Part shown: piece by piece, positions 22,295 to 35,039 of the stretch
How the letters are laid out: the number at the start of each line of letters is the position of its first letter
How positions within the stretch are numbered: position 1 is the stretch's first letter
Source: Globodera rostochiensis
Lineage: Eukaryota > Nematoda > Chromadorea > Rhabditida > Heteroderidae
Assembly (NCBI GenBank): GCA_018350325.1
Contig: JAEVLN010000018.1
Coordinates: 1,120,185 to 1,184,184, forward strand
Reading direction: 5' to 3'
DNA length: 64,000 nucleotides
Program-made: the position numbers and the translations under genes
The notes under the pieces: model-generated
What the model was told of the DNA's origin: nothing
Databases searched by the model: none
What the model saw: the letters and a program-made list of their open reading frames with translations, nothing else

Positions 22295-25200
22295 TTAGTT
22301 TACTCTCGTCGTTTGACTCTCTCTTTTTCGCACACTATTTCTTCAAAAATAAAATTTCAAAAAAGTAACTAAAAAAATTTTTAGATGAGGTGCGTTGATG
22401 ACCAAATTACTCTCGTCGTCTGATTCTCTCTTTTTAGTACACTATTTTTTCAAAAAATAAAATTTCAAAAAAGTAACTAAAACAATTTTTAGATGGGGTG
22501 CACTGTTGTCCAAATTACTCTTGACGTCTGACTCTCTCTTTTTTGCACACTATTTCTTCAAAAAATAAAATGTTCAAAAAAGCAAAACAAAACAATTTTT
22601 AGATGGGGTGCGTTAATGCTTAAATTACTCTCGTCGTCTGACTCTCTCTTTTTTTTGCACAATATTTTCAAAAAATAAATTCTTCAAAAAAGGAAACTAA
22701 AACAATTTTTAGATGGCGTTGATGCTTAGTTTACTCTCGTCGTTTGACTCTCTCTTTTTCGCACACTATTTCTTCAAAAATAAAATTTCAAAAAAGTAAC
22801 TAAAAAAATTTTTAGATGAGGTGCGTTGATGACCAAATTACTCTCGTCGTCTGATTCTCTCTTTTTAGTACACTATTTTTTCAAAAAATAAAATTTCAAA
22901 AAAGTAACTAAAACAATTTTTAGATGGGGTGCACTGTTGTCCAAATTACTCTTGACGTCTGACTCTCTCTTTTTTGCACACTATTTCTTCAAAAAATAAA
23001 ATGTTCAAAAAAGCAAAACAAAACAATTTTTAGATGGGGTGCGTTAATGCTTAAATTACTCTCGTCGTCTGACTCTCTCTTTTTTTTGCACAATATTTTC
23101 AAAAAATAAATTCTTCAAAAAAGGAAACTAAAACAATTTTTAGATGGCGTTGATGCTTAGTTTACTCTCGTCGTTTGACTCTCTCTTTTTCGCACACTAT
23201 TTCTTCAAAAATAAAATTTCAAAAAAGTAACTAAAACAATTTTTAGATGGGGTGCGTTGATGTCCAAATTACTCTCGTCGTCTGACTCTCTCTTTTAGCA
23301 CACTATTTCTTCAAAAAATAAAATTTCAAAAAGTAACTAAAACAATTTTTAGATGGGGTGCGTTGATGCCCAAATTACTCTCGTCGTCTGACTCTCTCTT
23401 TTTAGCACACTATTTCTTCAAAAAATAAAATTTCAAAAAAGTAACTAAAACAATTTTTAGATGGGGTGCGTTGATGTCCTAAATTACTCTCGTCGTCTGA
23501 CTCTCTCTTTTTAGCACACTATTTCTTCAAAAATAAAATTTCAAAAAAGTAACTAACAATTTTTAGATGGGGTGCGTTGATGTCCAAATTACTCTCGTCG
23601 TCTGACTCTCTCTTTTTAGCACACTATTTCTTCAAAAATAAAATTTTCAAAAAAGTAACTAAAACAATTTTAGATGGGGTGCGTTGATGTCCAAATTACT
23701 CTCGTCGTCTGACTCTCTCTTTTAGCACACTATTTCTTCAAAAAATAAAATTTCAAAAAAGTAACTAAAACAATTTTTAGATTGGGGTGCGTTGATGTCC
23801 AATTACTCTCGTCGTCTGACTCTCCTCTTTTAGCACACTATTTCTTCAAAAAATAAATTTCAAAAAAGTAACTAAAATAATTTTTAGATGGGGTGCGTTG
23901 ATGCCCAATTACTCTCGTCGTCTGACTCTCGCTTTTTAGCACACTATTTCTTCAAAAAATAAAATTTCAAAATACTAAAAAATTTTAGATGGGGTGCCGT
24001 TGATGTCTAAATTACTCTCGTCGTCTGACTCTCCTCTTTTTCAGCACCCTATTTCTTCAAAAAATAAAATTTCAAAAACGTAACTAAAACAATTTTTAGA
24101 TGGGGTGCGTTGATGGCCAAATTACTCTCGTCGTCTGACTCTCTCTTTTTAGCACACTATTTCTTCAAAAAATAAAAATTTCAAAAAAAGAGTACTAAAC
24201 AATTTTAGATGGGGTGCGTTGATGTCCCAATTACTCTCGTCGTCTGACTCTCTCTTTTTAGCACACTATTTCTTCAAAAAATAAAATTTCAGAAAGTAAC
24301 TAAAAACATTTTTAGATGGGGTGCGTTGGTGCCCCAAATTACTCTCGTCGTCTGACTCTCTCTTTTAGTACACTATTTCTTCAAAAAATAAAATTTCAAA
24401 AAAGTAACTAAAAAATTTTAGATGGGGTGCGTTGATGTCCTAAATTACTCTCGGTCGTCTGACTCTCTCTTTTTAGTCACACTATTTCTTCAAAAATAAA
24501 AATTTCAAAAAAGTACTAAAACAATTTTTAGATGGGGTGCGTTGATGTCCAAATTACTCTCGTCGTCTGATTCTCTCTTTTTAGTACACTATTTCTTCAA
24601 AAAATAAAATGTTCAAAAAAGCAAAACAAAACAATTTTTAGATGGGGTGCGTTAATGCCCAAATTACTCTCGTCGTCTGACTCTCTCTTTTTTTTGCACA
24701 ATATTTTCAAAAAATAAATTCTTCAAAAAAGGAAACTAAAACAATTTTTAGATGGGGTGCGTTAATGCTTAAATTACTCTCGTCGTCTGACTCTCTTTTT
24801 TGCACACTATTTCTTCAAAAAATAAAATGTTCAAAAAGCAAACTAAAACAATTTTTAGATGGGTGCATTGATGCTTAAATTACTCTCGTCGTCTGACTCT
24901 CTCTTTTTTAGCACAATATTTTCAAAAAATAAAGTATTCAAATAAGTACCTAAAACAATATTTAGATGGGGTGCATTGATGCTTAAATTACTCTCGTCGT
25001 CTGACTCTCTCTTTTTTTTGCACAATATTTTCAAAAAATAAATTCTTCAAAAAAGGAAACTAAAACAATTTTTAGATGGCGTTGATGCTTAGTTTACTCT
25101 CGTCGTTTGACTCTCTCTTTTTCGCACACTATTTCTTCAAAAATAAAATTTCAAAAAAGTAACTAAAAAAATTTTTAGATGAGGTGCTTGATGCTTAAAT

Positions 25201-28200
25201 TACTCTCGTCGTCTGATCTCTCTTTTTAGTACACTATTTCTTCAAAAAAATAAAATTTCAAAAAAAGTACTAAAACAATTTTTAGATGGGGTGCGTTGAT
25301 GTCCAAATTACTCTCGTCGTCTGACTCTCTCTTTATATCACACTATTTCTTCAAAAAATAAAATTTCAAAAAAGTAACAAAAAAAATAATTTTTAGATGG
25401 GGTGCGTTGACGCCAAAATTACTCTCGTCGTCTGACTCTCTCTTTATATCACACTATTTCTTCAAAAAATAAAATTTCAAAAAAGTAACAAAAAAAATAA
25501 TTTTTAGATGGGGTGCGTTGATGCCAAAATTACTCTCGTCGTCTGACTCTCTCTTTTTAGCACACTATTTCTTCAAAAAATAAAATTTCAAAAAAGTAAC
25601 TAAAACAATTTTTAGATGGGGTGCGTTCATGCACAAATTACTCTCGTCGTCTGACTCTCTCTTTATAGCACACTATTTCTTCAAAAAATAAAATTTCAAA
25701 AAAGTAACTAAAATAATTTTTAGATGGGGTGCGTTGATGCCCAAATTACTCTCGTCGTCTGAGTCTCTCTTTTTCGCACATTATTTCTTCAAAAATAAAA
25801 TTTCAAAAAAATTTTTAGATGGGGTGCGTTGGTGCCCAAATTACTCTCGTCGCCTGACTCTCTCTTTATATCACACTATTTCTTCAAAAAATAAAATTTC
25901 AAAAAAGTAACAAAATAAATTTTAGATGGGGTGCGTTGATGTCTAAATTACTCTCGTCGTCTGACTCTCTCTTTTTCGCACACTATTTCTTCAAAAAATA
26001 AAATTTCAAAAAAGTAACTAAAACAATTTTTAGATGGGGTGCGTTGATGCCCAAATTACTCTCGTCGTCTGACTCTCTCTTTATATCACACTATTTCTTC
26101 AAAAAATAAAATTTCATAAAAGTAACAAAATAATTTTTAGATGGGGTTCGTTGATGTCTAAATTACTCTCGTCGTCTGACTCTCTCTTTTTCGCACACTA
26201 TTTCTTCAAAAATAAAATTTCAAAAAAGTAACTAAAATAATTTTTAGATGGGGTGCGTTGATGCCAAATTACTCTCGTCGTCTGACTCTCTCTTTTTAGC
26301 ACACTATTTCTTCAAAAAATAAAATTTCATAAAGTAACTAAAACAATTTTTAGATGGGGTCGTGCACTGTGCCCTAAATTACTCTTCGATCGTCTGACTC
26401 TCTCTTTTTTCGCACACTATTTTCTTCAAAAATAAATTTTCAAAAAAGTACTAAAACAATTTTAGATGGGGTGCGTTGATGCTCTAAATTACTCTCGTCG
26501 TCTGACTCTCTCTCTTTTTAGCACACATTTTCTTCAAAAAATAAAATTTCAAAAAAGTAAACTAAACCAATTTTTAGATGGGGTGCATTGATGTCTAAAA
26601 TTACTCCTTCGTCGTCTGACTCTCTCTTTTTAGCACACTATTTCTTCAAAAATAAAATTTTCAAAAAAGCACTAAAACAATTTTTATATGGGGTGCGTTG
26701 ATGTCCAAATTACTCTCGTCGTCTGACTCTCTCTTTTAGCACACTATTTCTTCAAAAAATTAAAATTTCAAAAAGTAACTAAACAATTTTTAGATGGGGT
26801 GCATTGATGCTCCAATTACTCTCGTCGTCTGACATCTCTCTTTTTAGCACACTATTTCTTCAAAAAATAAAATTTCAAAAAGTAACTAAAACAATTTTAG
26901 ATGGGGTGCGTTGATTGCCCAAATTACTCTCGTCGTCTGACCTCTCTCTTTTTTGCACACTATTTCTTCAAAAATAAATTTCAAAAAGGTAACTAAAAAA
27001 TTTTTAGATGGGGTGCGGTGATGCCTCTATTACTCTCGTCTCTGACTCTCCTCTTTTTAGCACACTATTTCTTCAAAAAATAAAATTTCAAAAAGTACAA
27101 AACAATTTTAGATGGGGTGCGTTGAGTCTAAATTACTCTCGTCGTCTGACTCTCTCTTTTTTAGCACACTATTTTCAAAAAATAAAATTTCAAAAAGTAA
27201 CCTAAAATAATTTTTAGATGGGTTGCGTTGATGCAAATTACTCTCGGTCTGCGACTTTTTTTAAAAAAATTTCAAAAAAAAAAAAATTTTTAAGGGGACC
27301 CAAAAATTTTTGTGGGGGCGTTAAACCCTTTTTTGTCACTATTCTTCACAAAAATAAACTGTTCAAAAAAGCAAAACAAAACAATTTTTAGATGGGGTGC
27401 GTTAATGCCCAAATTACTTCTCGTCATCTGATTCTCTCTTTTAGTACACTATTTTTTCAAAAAATAAAATTTCAAAAAGTAACTAAAACAATTTTTAGAT
27501 GGGGTTGCACTGTTGCCCAAATTACTCTTGACGTCTGACTCTCTCTTTTTCGCACACTATTTCTTCCAAAAATAAAATTTCAAAAAGTAACTAAAAAATG
27601 TTTAGATGAGGTGCGTTGATGCCCAAATTACTCTCGTCGTTCTGATTCTCTCTTTTTAGTACACTATTTTTTCAAAAAATAAATTCTTCAAAAAAGGAAA
27701 CTAAAACAATTTTTAGATGGGGTGCATTGATGCTTAAATTACTCTCGTCGTCTGACTCTCTCTTTTTTTAGCACAATATTTTCAAAAAATAAAGTATTCA
27801 AATAAGTACCTAAAACAATTTTTAGATGGGGTGCGTTGATGCTTAAATTACTTTCGTCGTCTGATTCTCTCTTTTTAGTACACTATTTTTTCAAAAAATA
27901 AATTCTTCAAAAAAGGAAACTAAAACAATTTTTAGATGGGGTGCATTGATGCTTAAATTACTCTCGTCGTTTGACACTCTCTTTTTAGCACACTATTTCT
28001 TCAAAAAATTAAATGTTCAAAAAAGCAAAACAAAACAATTTTTAGATGGGGTGCGTTAATGCCCAAATTACTCTTGACGTCTGACTCTCTCTTTTTCGCA
28101 CACTATTTCTTCAAAAATAAAATTTCAAAAAAGTAACTAAAAAAATTTTTAGATGGGGTGCATTGTTGCTTAAATTACTCTCGTCGTCTGATTCTCTCTT

Positions 28201-31200
28201 TTTAGTACACTATTTTTTCAAAAAATAAAATTTCAAAAAAGTAACTAAAACAATTTTTAGATGGGGTGCATTGATGCTTAAATTACTCTCGTCGTCTGAC
28301 TCTCTCTTTTTAGCAAACTATTTCTTCAAAAAATAAAATTTTCAAAAAAGCACTAAAACAATTTTTATATGGGGTGCGTTGATGTCCAAATTACTCTCGT
28401 CGTCTGATTCTCTCTTTTTAGTACACTATTTTTTCAAAAAATAAATTCTTCAAAAAAGGAAACTAAAACAATTTTTAGATGGGGTGCATTGATGCTTAAA
28501 TTACTCTCGTCGTTTGACACTCTCTTTTTAGCACACTATTTTTTCAAAAAATAAAATTTCAAAAAAGTAACTAAAACAATTTTTAGATGGGGTGCACTGT
28601 TGCCCAAATTACTCTTGACGTCTGACTCTCTCTTTTTCGCACACTATTTCTTCAAAAATAAAATTTCAAAAAAGTAACTAAAAAAATTTTTAGATGGGGT
28701 GCATTGATGCTTAAATTACTCTCGTCGTCTGATTCTCTCTTTTTAGTACACTATTTTTTCAAAAAATAAAATTTCAAAAAAGTAACTAAAACAATTTTTA
28801 GATGGGGTGCATTGATGCTTAAATTACTCTCGTCGTCTGACTCTCTCTTTTTAGCAAACTATTTCTTCAAAAAATAAAATTTTCAAAAAAGGAAACTAAA
28901 ACAATTTTTAGATGGGGTGCATTGATGCTTAAATTACTCTCGTCGTTTGACACTCTCTTTTTAGCACACTATTTTTTCAAAAAATAAAATTTCAAAAAGT
29001 AACTAAAACAATTTTTAGATGGGGTGCGTGATGTCCAAATTACTCTCGTCGTCTGACTCTCTCTTTTAGCACACTATTTCTTCAAAAAATAAAATTTTCA
29101 AAAAAGTAACTAAAACAATTTTTAGATGGGGTGCGTTGATGTCCCAAATTACTCTCGTCGTCTGACTCTCTCTTTTTAGCACACTATTTCTTCAAAAAAT
29201 AAAATTTCAAAAAGTAACTAAAACAATTTTTAGATGGGGTGCGTTGATGCCCAAATTACTCTCGTCGTCTGACTCTCTCTTTTTCGCACACTATTTCTTC
29301 AAAAAATAAAATTTCAAAAAAGTACTAAAACAAATTTTAGATGGGGTGCGTTGATGCCCAAATTACTCTCGTCGTCTGACTCTCTCTTTATATCACACTA
29401 TTTCTTCAAAAAATAAAATTTCAAAAAAGTACTAAAACAATTTTTAGATGGGGTGCGTTGATGTCTAAATTACTCTCGTCGTCTGACTCTCTCTTTTTAG
29501 CACACTATTTCTGCAAAAAATAAAATTTCAAAAAAGTAACTAAAATAATTTTTAGATGGGGTGCGTTGATGCCCAAATTACTCTCGTCGTCTGACTCTCT
29601 CTTTTTCGCACACTATTTCTTCAAAAATAAAATTTCAAAAAAGTAACTAAAAAAATTTTTAGATGGGGTGCGTTGATGCCCAAATTACTCTCGTCGTCTG
29701 ATTCTCTCTTTTTAGTACACTATTTTTTCAAAAAATAAATTCTTCAAAAAAGGAAACTAAAACAATTTTTAGATGGGGTGCATTGATGCTTAAATTACTC
29801 TCGTCGTCTGACACTCTCTTTTTAGCACACTATTTCTTCAAAAAATAAAATGTTCAAAAAAGCAAAACAAAACAATTTTTAGATGGGGTGCGTTAATGCC
29901 CAAATTACTCTCGTCATCTGATTCTCTCTTTTTAGTACACTATTTTTTCAAAAATAAAATTTCAAAAAAGTAAATAAAAAAATTTTTAGATGGGGTGCGT
30001 TGATGCCCAAATTACTCTCGTCGTCTGATTCTCTCTTTTTAGTACACTATTTCTTCAAAAAATAAAATGTTCAAAAAAGCAAAACAAAACAATTTTTAGA
30101 TGGGGTGCGTTAATGCCCAAATTACTCTCGTCATCTGATTCTCTCTTTTTAGTACACTATTTTTTCAAAAAATAAAATTTCAAAAAAGTAACTAAAACAA
30201 TTTTTAGATGGGGTGCACTGTTGCCCAAATTACTCTTGACGTCTGACTCTCTCTTTTTCGCACACTATTTCTTCAAAAATAAAATTTCAAAAAAGTAACT
30301 AAAAAAATTTTTAGATGAGGTGCGTTGATGCCCAAATTACTCTCGTCGTCTGATTCTCTCTTTTTAGTACACTATTTTTTCAAAAAATAAATTCTTCAAA
30401 AAAGGAAACTAAAACAATTTTTAGATGGGGTGCATTGATGCTTAAATTACTCTCGTCGTCTGACTCTCTCTTTTTTTAGCACAATATTTTCAAAAAATAA
30501 AGTATTCAAATAAGTACCTAAAACAATTTTTAGATGGGGTGCGTTGATGCTTAAATTACTTTCGTCGTCTGATTCTCTCTTTTTAGTACACTATTTTTTC
30601 AAAAAATAAATTCTTCAAAAAAGGAAACTAAAACAATTTTTAGATGGGGTGCATTGATGCTTAAATTACTCTCGTCGTTTGACACTCTCTTTTTAGCACA
30701 CTATTTCTTCAAAAAATAAAATGTTCAAAAAAGCAAAACAAAACAATTTTTAGATGGGGTGCGTTAATGCCCAAATTACTCTCGTCGTCTGATTCTCTCT
30801 TTTTAGTACACTATTTCTTCAAAAAATAAAATGTTCAAAAAAGTAACTAAAACAATTTTTAGATGGGGTGCGTTATGTCCAAATTACTCTCGTCGTCTTG
30901 ACTCTCTCTTTTTAGGACACTATTTCTTCAAAAATAAAAATTTCAGAAATTAAACTAAAACAATTTTTAGATGGGGTGCGTTGATGTCCAAATTCTCTCG
31001 TCGTCTGACTCTCTCTGTTATGCACACTATTTCTTCAAAAATAAATTTTCAGAAAATAAACTAAACAATTTTTAGATGGGGGTGGCGTTAATGTCCAAAT
31101 TACTAGCGTCGTCTGACTCTCTCTTTTTTACACATATTCTTCAAAAAATAAAATTTCAAAAAATAACTAAAACAATTTTAGATGGGGTGCGTTATGTCCA

Positions 31201-31883
31201 AATTACTCTCGTCGTCTGACTCTCCTCTTTTAGCACACTATTTCTTCAAAAAATAAAATTTTCAGAAACCAACTTAAAACAATTTTTAGATGGGGTGCGT
31301 TCATGTCCAAATTACTCTCGTCGTCTGACTCTCTCTTTTTAGCAAACTATTTCTTCAAAAAATAAAATTTTCAAAAAAGCACTAAAACAATTTTTATATG
31401 GGGTGCGTTGATGTCCAAATTACTCTCGTCGTCTGACTCTCTCTTTTTAGCACACTATTTTTTCAAAAAATAAAATTTCAAAAAAGTAACTAAAACAATT
31501 TTTAGATGGGGTTCACTGTTGCCCAAATTACTCTCGTCGTCTGACTCTCTCTTTTTAGCAAACTATTTCTTCAAAAAATAAAATTTTCAAAAAAGCACTA
31601 AAACAATTTTTATATGGGGTGCGTTGATGTCCAAATTACTCTCGTCGTCTGACTCTCTCTTTTTAGCACACTATTTCTTAAAAAAAAAAAGGTACAAAAA
31701 AGCAAAACAAAACAATTTTTAGATGGGGTGCGTTAATGCCCAAATTACTCTCGTCGTCTGATTCTCTCTTTTTAGTACACTATTTCTTCAAAAATAAAAT
31801 TTCAAAAAGTAACTAAAACAATTTTTAGATGGGGTGCGTTGATGCTTAAATTACTTTCATCGTCTGACTCTCTCTTTTAGTAC
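22295..31883. repeat. 108-bp satellite array, right part
   Basis: Continuation of the array, so the whole holds roughly 100 units once the transposon is removed. A four-unit block of about 432 bases (22295-22726) repeats almost exactly at 22727-23158. A larger block near 27610-28030 recurs near 30310-30730, so higher-order repeats exist. 23400-27300 and 30850-31280 are rich in single-base gains and losses compared with the tidy blocks. 27240-27345 is badly degenerate (long A and T runs). The array ends in TCTCTCTTTTAGTACAGAGC. Confidence 0.95.
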
Positions 31884-32524
31884 AGAGCCAAGCCTAAGCG
31901 CGTCACTATTGACTATCATTATTTTGTTGAAGTTCAACATAACAAAAAATGCATGTACCAATTAGATTCTGCGCTATTTTAGCATTGTAAACAATTTAAA
32001 TTAGGGTATTCAAAAAAAATTTTTTTATCATAAATAATGAAAGGTTTATTTAATTATAGTCTAATTGAAAAAAAATGATTCTGACATAGACACTACTTTT
32101 GTCAATGGCAAATAAAAGAATACCTTAGGCATTCCCACAAAATTTTTGTTGTTTGGAAAAGTTATTTTAATTAATATATGCTGGCCGGATTATTTGAATA
32201 CTATGATTATTTGAATAATCCTAGTATTACATTTAAACTTATTCAAATACTTTGATGAGTTTAAAGGTTTGATTAAAAAATATTTTTATCTGTTTACTAG
32301 TGAAATTTAAAATTCCATTTTTCATTGTTATATATTTTTTGGAAAAAAGAGGATTACTAATCGATTTTCTGAAATTAATCAAATAATACTAAGTCCCCGT
32401 GTTATTTGACTAGGAAAATTCGAATAATCCTAATGTATAACACCATTAAGCATAATGAGAAAAAATTGAATGCAAAAACATTTTGCATTTTAAAAATTTT
32501 CGTATTTTCAAAACTTACAATACG
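31884..32524. other. Upstream region of Srsx-like gene B, with inserted element
   Basis: Matches the upstream region of gene A (GGAAAAGTTATTTTA about 130 bases before the gene A start; TTTTCAAACTTACAA just before its ATG). In gene B these two pieces are separated by the insertion at 32181-32437, so the promoter has been split. Confidence 0.6.
32181..32437. mobile_element. Foldback element related to 39671-40451
   Basis: The left end reads GGCCGGATTATTTGAATACT and the right end TAGGAAAATTCGAATAATCC, then TAATGT. These are the same words (TTATTTGAATA, ATTCGAATAATCCTA) that make the inverted ends of the element at 39671. Target duplication not resolved. It splits the gene B upstream region compared with gene A. 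Confidence 0.6.
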
Positions 32525-34742
32525 ATGGCATCATCCGTTGATCCGGTAAAAATTATTAATTTAAAAATAATTTAAATTTCATTAAGCTTTACGATCTTTA
32601 CATGAGCAAAGGCTTGGTTCCCAGAGAAATTGCTTCATTCGGAATCATTGCTATTATTTGTTGTGTCGGAATTGGTCTAAACTCGAGTCTCGTCTATATG
32701 ACCATCAAAACAAAGTAAAAATAATTTGACATTGGTCAAACCTATTTGAGTTTGCGCCCTAAACTCGGTAGTGAACCGAGTTAAAAACTGTTTAATTTGG
32801 CCAATGACATTAAAAATTAAATATATTTCTATTGAAAGTCGTAACTCGATCAGTGCTCATAATGCAAAAAGAGTTAACCTTTATTCGATCAGATCACTCC
32901 ATTCGCCTTGCAAAATTCTGATCGCGTTGTATGCATTTTTTGCCTCATTTCTCCTTTTTGGAAATTGCGTCAAATTTGTAATTTTTGTGTTTGGAATTAA
33001 TTACATCACACTGCAGACGTGCTTTTATATACAAATTGTTCCCCTAATTGGCTCAGCAATTACTGTGACGCTTCAATTATGCATTGGGCTCGACCGTCTG
33101 ATCGGAGTTATCTTTCCATTCTGGTAATCAATTTTTTTTGATTTTTATTAATTAAGATAGATCATTTGTCATAACTAAGGCTGTTGGTTTCAAACCGAAC
33201 CGAACCGAGACCGAAAACCGGTATTTTTTCGGTTCGGTTATCGGTTCGGTTAACCGAAAGCTTCGGTTCGGTTTTCGGTTACCGCTTCGGTTAACCGAAA
33301 TCTTCGGTTCGGTTATCGGTTTCGGTTTCGGCTAACCGAAATCTTCGGTTCGGTTCTAATAAACGACAAGAAACATGGAATTATGGGACCATTTTCTTAA
33401 CAAAATTCACAGCATTTAATTAATATTTTGGCTTCAAATATGAGTCAAAAATTCAAAATTTTCTCGGCGGCGCCTACCGGCACCGCCGACCCCCCCCCCC
33501 CTCCCCTAATTTATAGTAGAAGCAGAAATCGCAAAAAAATTTGCATTTTTGAAAATTGCTTAACAAAAATGGAGTAAAAACGCAAAATGCACTCTTAAAA
33601 ATCGAACATTTTTTTGGAAAAATTGCTTTAAAAAATGCTATAAAAGGGAAAAACGCACCCCTAAAAAATTGTCTGGGAAATGGAGTTTTCAACCATTGGG
33701 GTCTGAAAACCGAAATTTTCGGTTCGGTTTCGGTTAACCGAAAGGTTCGGTTCGGTTTTCGGTTATCGGTTCGGTTAACCGAAAGCTTCGGTTCGGTTAT
33801 CGGTTTCGGTTTCGGTTAACCGAAAATTTTTTCAAACCGACAGCCTTAGTCATAACAATTGTAAAATATTATTTAATATGTCATAAATCATAAAATAAGA
33901 AATTCCAATAAATGTTAATAATAATACATTTTTATATTATTGTACAGTTTCACATTTTTTTTCTAATGACACATCTCCGTTTTTCAGGTATAAAGCGAAT
34001 GGAAAAAATGTCATTTTTAAATTTAACATTGGCATTTGTACCATTAGAGCGATATTAAGTGGGTTCAACATCTACATTGGAAGCTCCGCGCATTGGAAAA
34101 AGCTAAGAATTTTTGTAAAAATTAATTGTTTTTTAAAAAAACGTTTTAGACCGGTGATGTGCGCACTTGGTGATCCCGCCAATCAACCCGAAAATTATTA
34201 TTTCACTAATATTATCGCCTTAGTTACATATTGCAGCGAATTTTTATGTTACACACTGGTTTTGCTGATTATTTGGCGCCGAAAATCAACGAGTTTTATA
34301 TCTTTGTTCAACAAATATTTTTAACTTTTGCATTTAGTTCCGGAAAATATGAAAAAGTTAACAATTTCGCTGAGTGTTCTGATGTCGATTGGTCTGATAT
34401 GCTTTATCTTGGTTGGCTATTTTTTCATTCACAGTATTTTTAAATAATTCCCTTTTTTAAGAATATTTTTTTCGCAAAAGCCATAATGCCTTTGCTCAAT
34501 TTGGACGCATTTACAATTGAATATTTTGTTTCGCCAATAAGTCTTGTTTTGCAATCGATGGCATACGGAAGCAGCGCACCGGTTCTCTACTTTTGCAAGT
34601 AAATATTATTTTCTAAATATTATTATAAAAGGGTAATATTGGATTAAAATTAATTTTTAGTGGACAATATCGCAGAGCATTTCGCACACAATTAAGCCAT
34701 CAAGAACAACAAGTTTCAGCTGTCCAATATTTGAACAATTAA
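32525..34742 (+). CDS. Srsx-like serpentine chemoreceptor B (309 aa)
   Basis: Paralogue of the receptor at 14879, with eight exons of identical length: 32525-32545, 32587-32714, 32893-33123, 33988-34101, 34150-34292, 34338-34411, 34462-34598 and 34661-34742. It is open throughout. Differences are substitutions, for example tryptophan for arginine after the FPF motif of TM3. Intron 3 is 864 bases because a 673-bp element sits in it. The exon 4 donor is GC (34102-34103) where gene A has GT, so this intron would have to splice as GC-AG. The C-terminus reads QQVSAVQYLNN. Membrane topology and expected role are as for gene A. Confidence 0.82.
33176..33848. mobile_element. hAT-like non-autonomous element, CGGTT arms, 8-bp TSD
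   Basis: Flanked by GTCATAAC on both sides (33168-33175 and 33849-33856). The ends are TAAGGCTGTTGGTTT and AAACCGACAGCCTTA. The arms are arrays of CGGTTCGGTT, TTAACCGAA and related words in both orientations. The centre (33425-33515) carries a reversed GC core, TCGGCGGCGCCTACCGGCAC, then a C run. No coding. Inserted in intron 3 of the Srsx-like gene B. Confidence 0.88.
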
Positions 34743-34966
34743 ATTTACATACACCTCATTTTAATATTTAAAACCAATTTATATGGCTTAATAAAAAATG
34801 CTTCTTAAAACTGGTTTTGTTTTGAATGCACTAAAATGCCAAAGAAAAATGAGAAAAGTTCAATACAACAACCAATTAAATAAATGAAACGCACATTCTT
34901 TCAAAATAATTGAATCGATTTTGAAATAATTCAAGATGTTCGAGTTAAAGCGTCTTTAAAAAAGTT

Positions 34967-35038
34967 GGGGTGATCTGGGAATTGAACCCAGGACCTCTCG
35001 CACCCGAAGCGAGAATCATACCACTAGACCAATCACCC
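34967..35038 (-). tRNA. tRNA-Pro(CGG), copy 1
   Basis: 72 nucleotides. The acceptor GGGTGAT pairs with ATCACCC; the anticodon stem CTCGC/GCGAG encloses TTCGGGT (anticodon CGG, proline); the T stem CTGGG/CCCAG encloses TTCAATT. The D-arm contains GGTCTAGTGGTATGATT (A box) and the B box is GGTTCAATTCC. No encoded CCA. The second copy is at 43758. Confidence 0.95.
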
Positions 35039-35039
35039 A

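Noticed and set aside
17967..31883. CRISPR-like array of regular repeats
   Set aside because: Units are tandem without unique spacers, and the window is clearly eukaryotic; it is satellite DNA.
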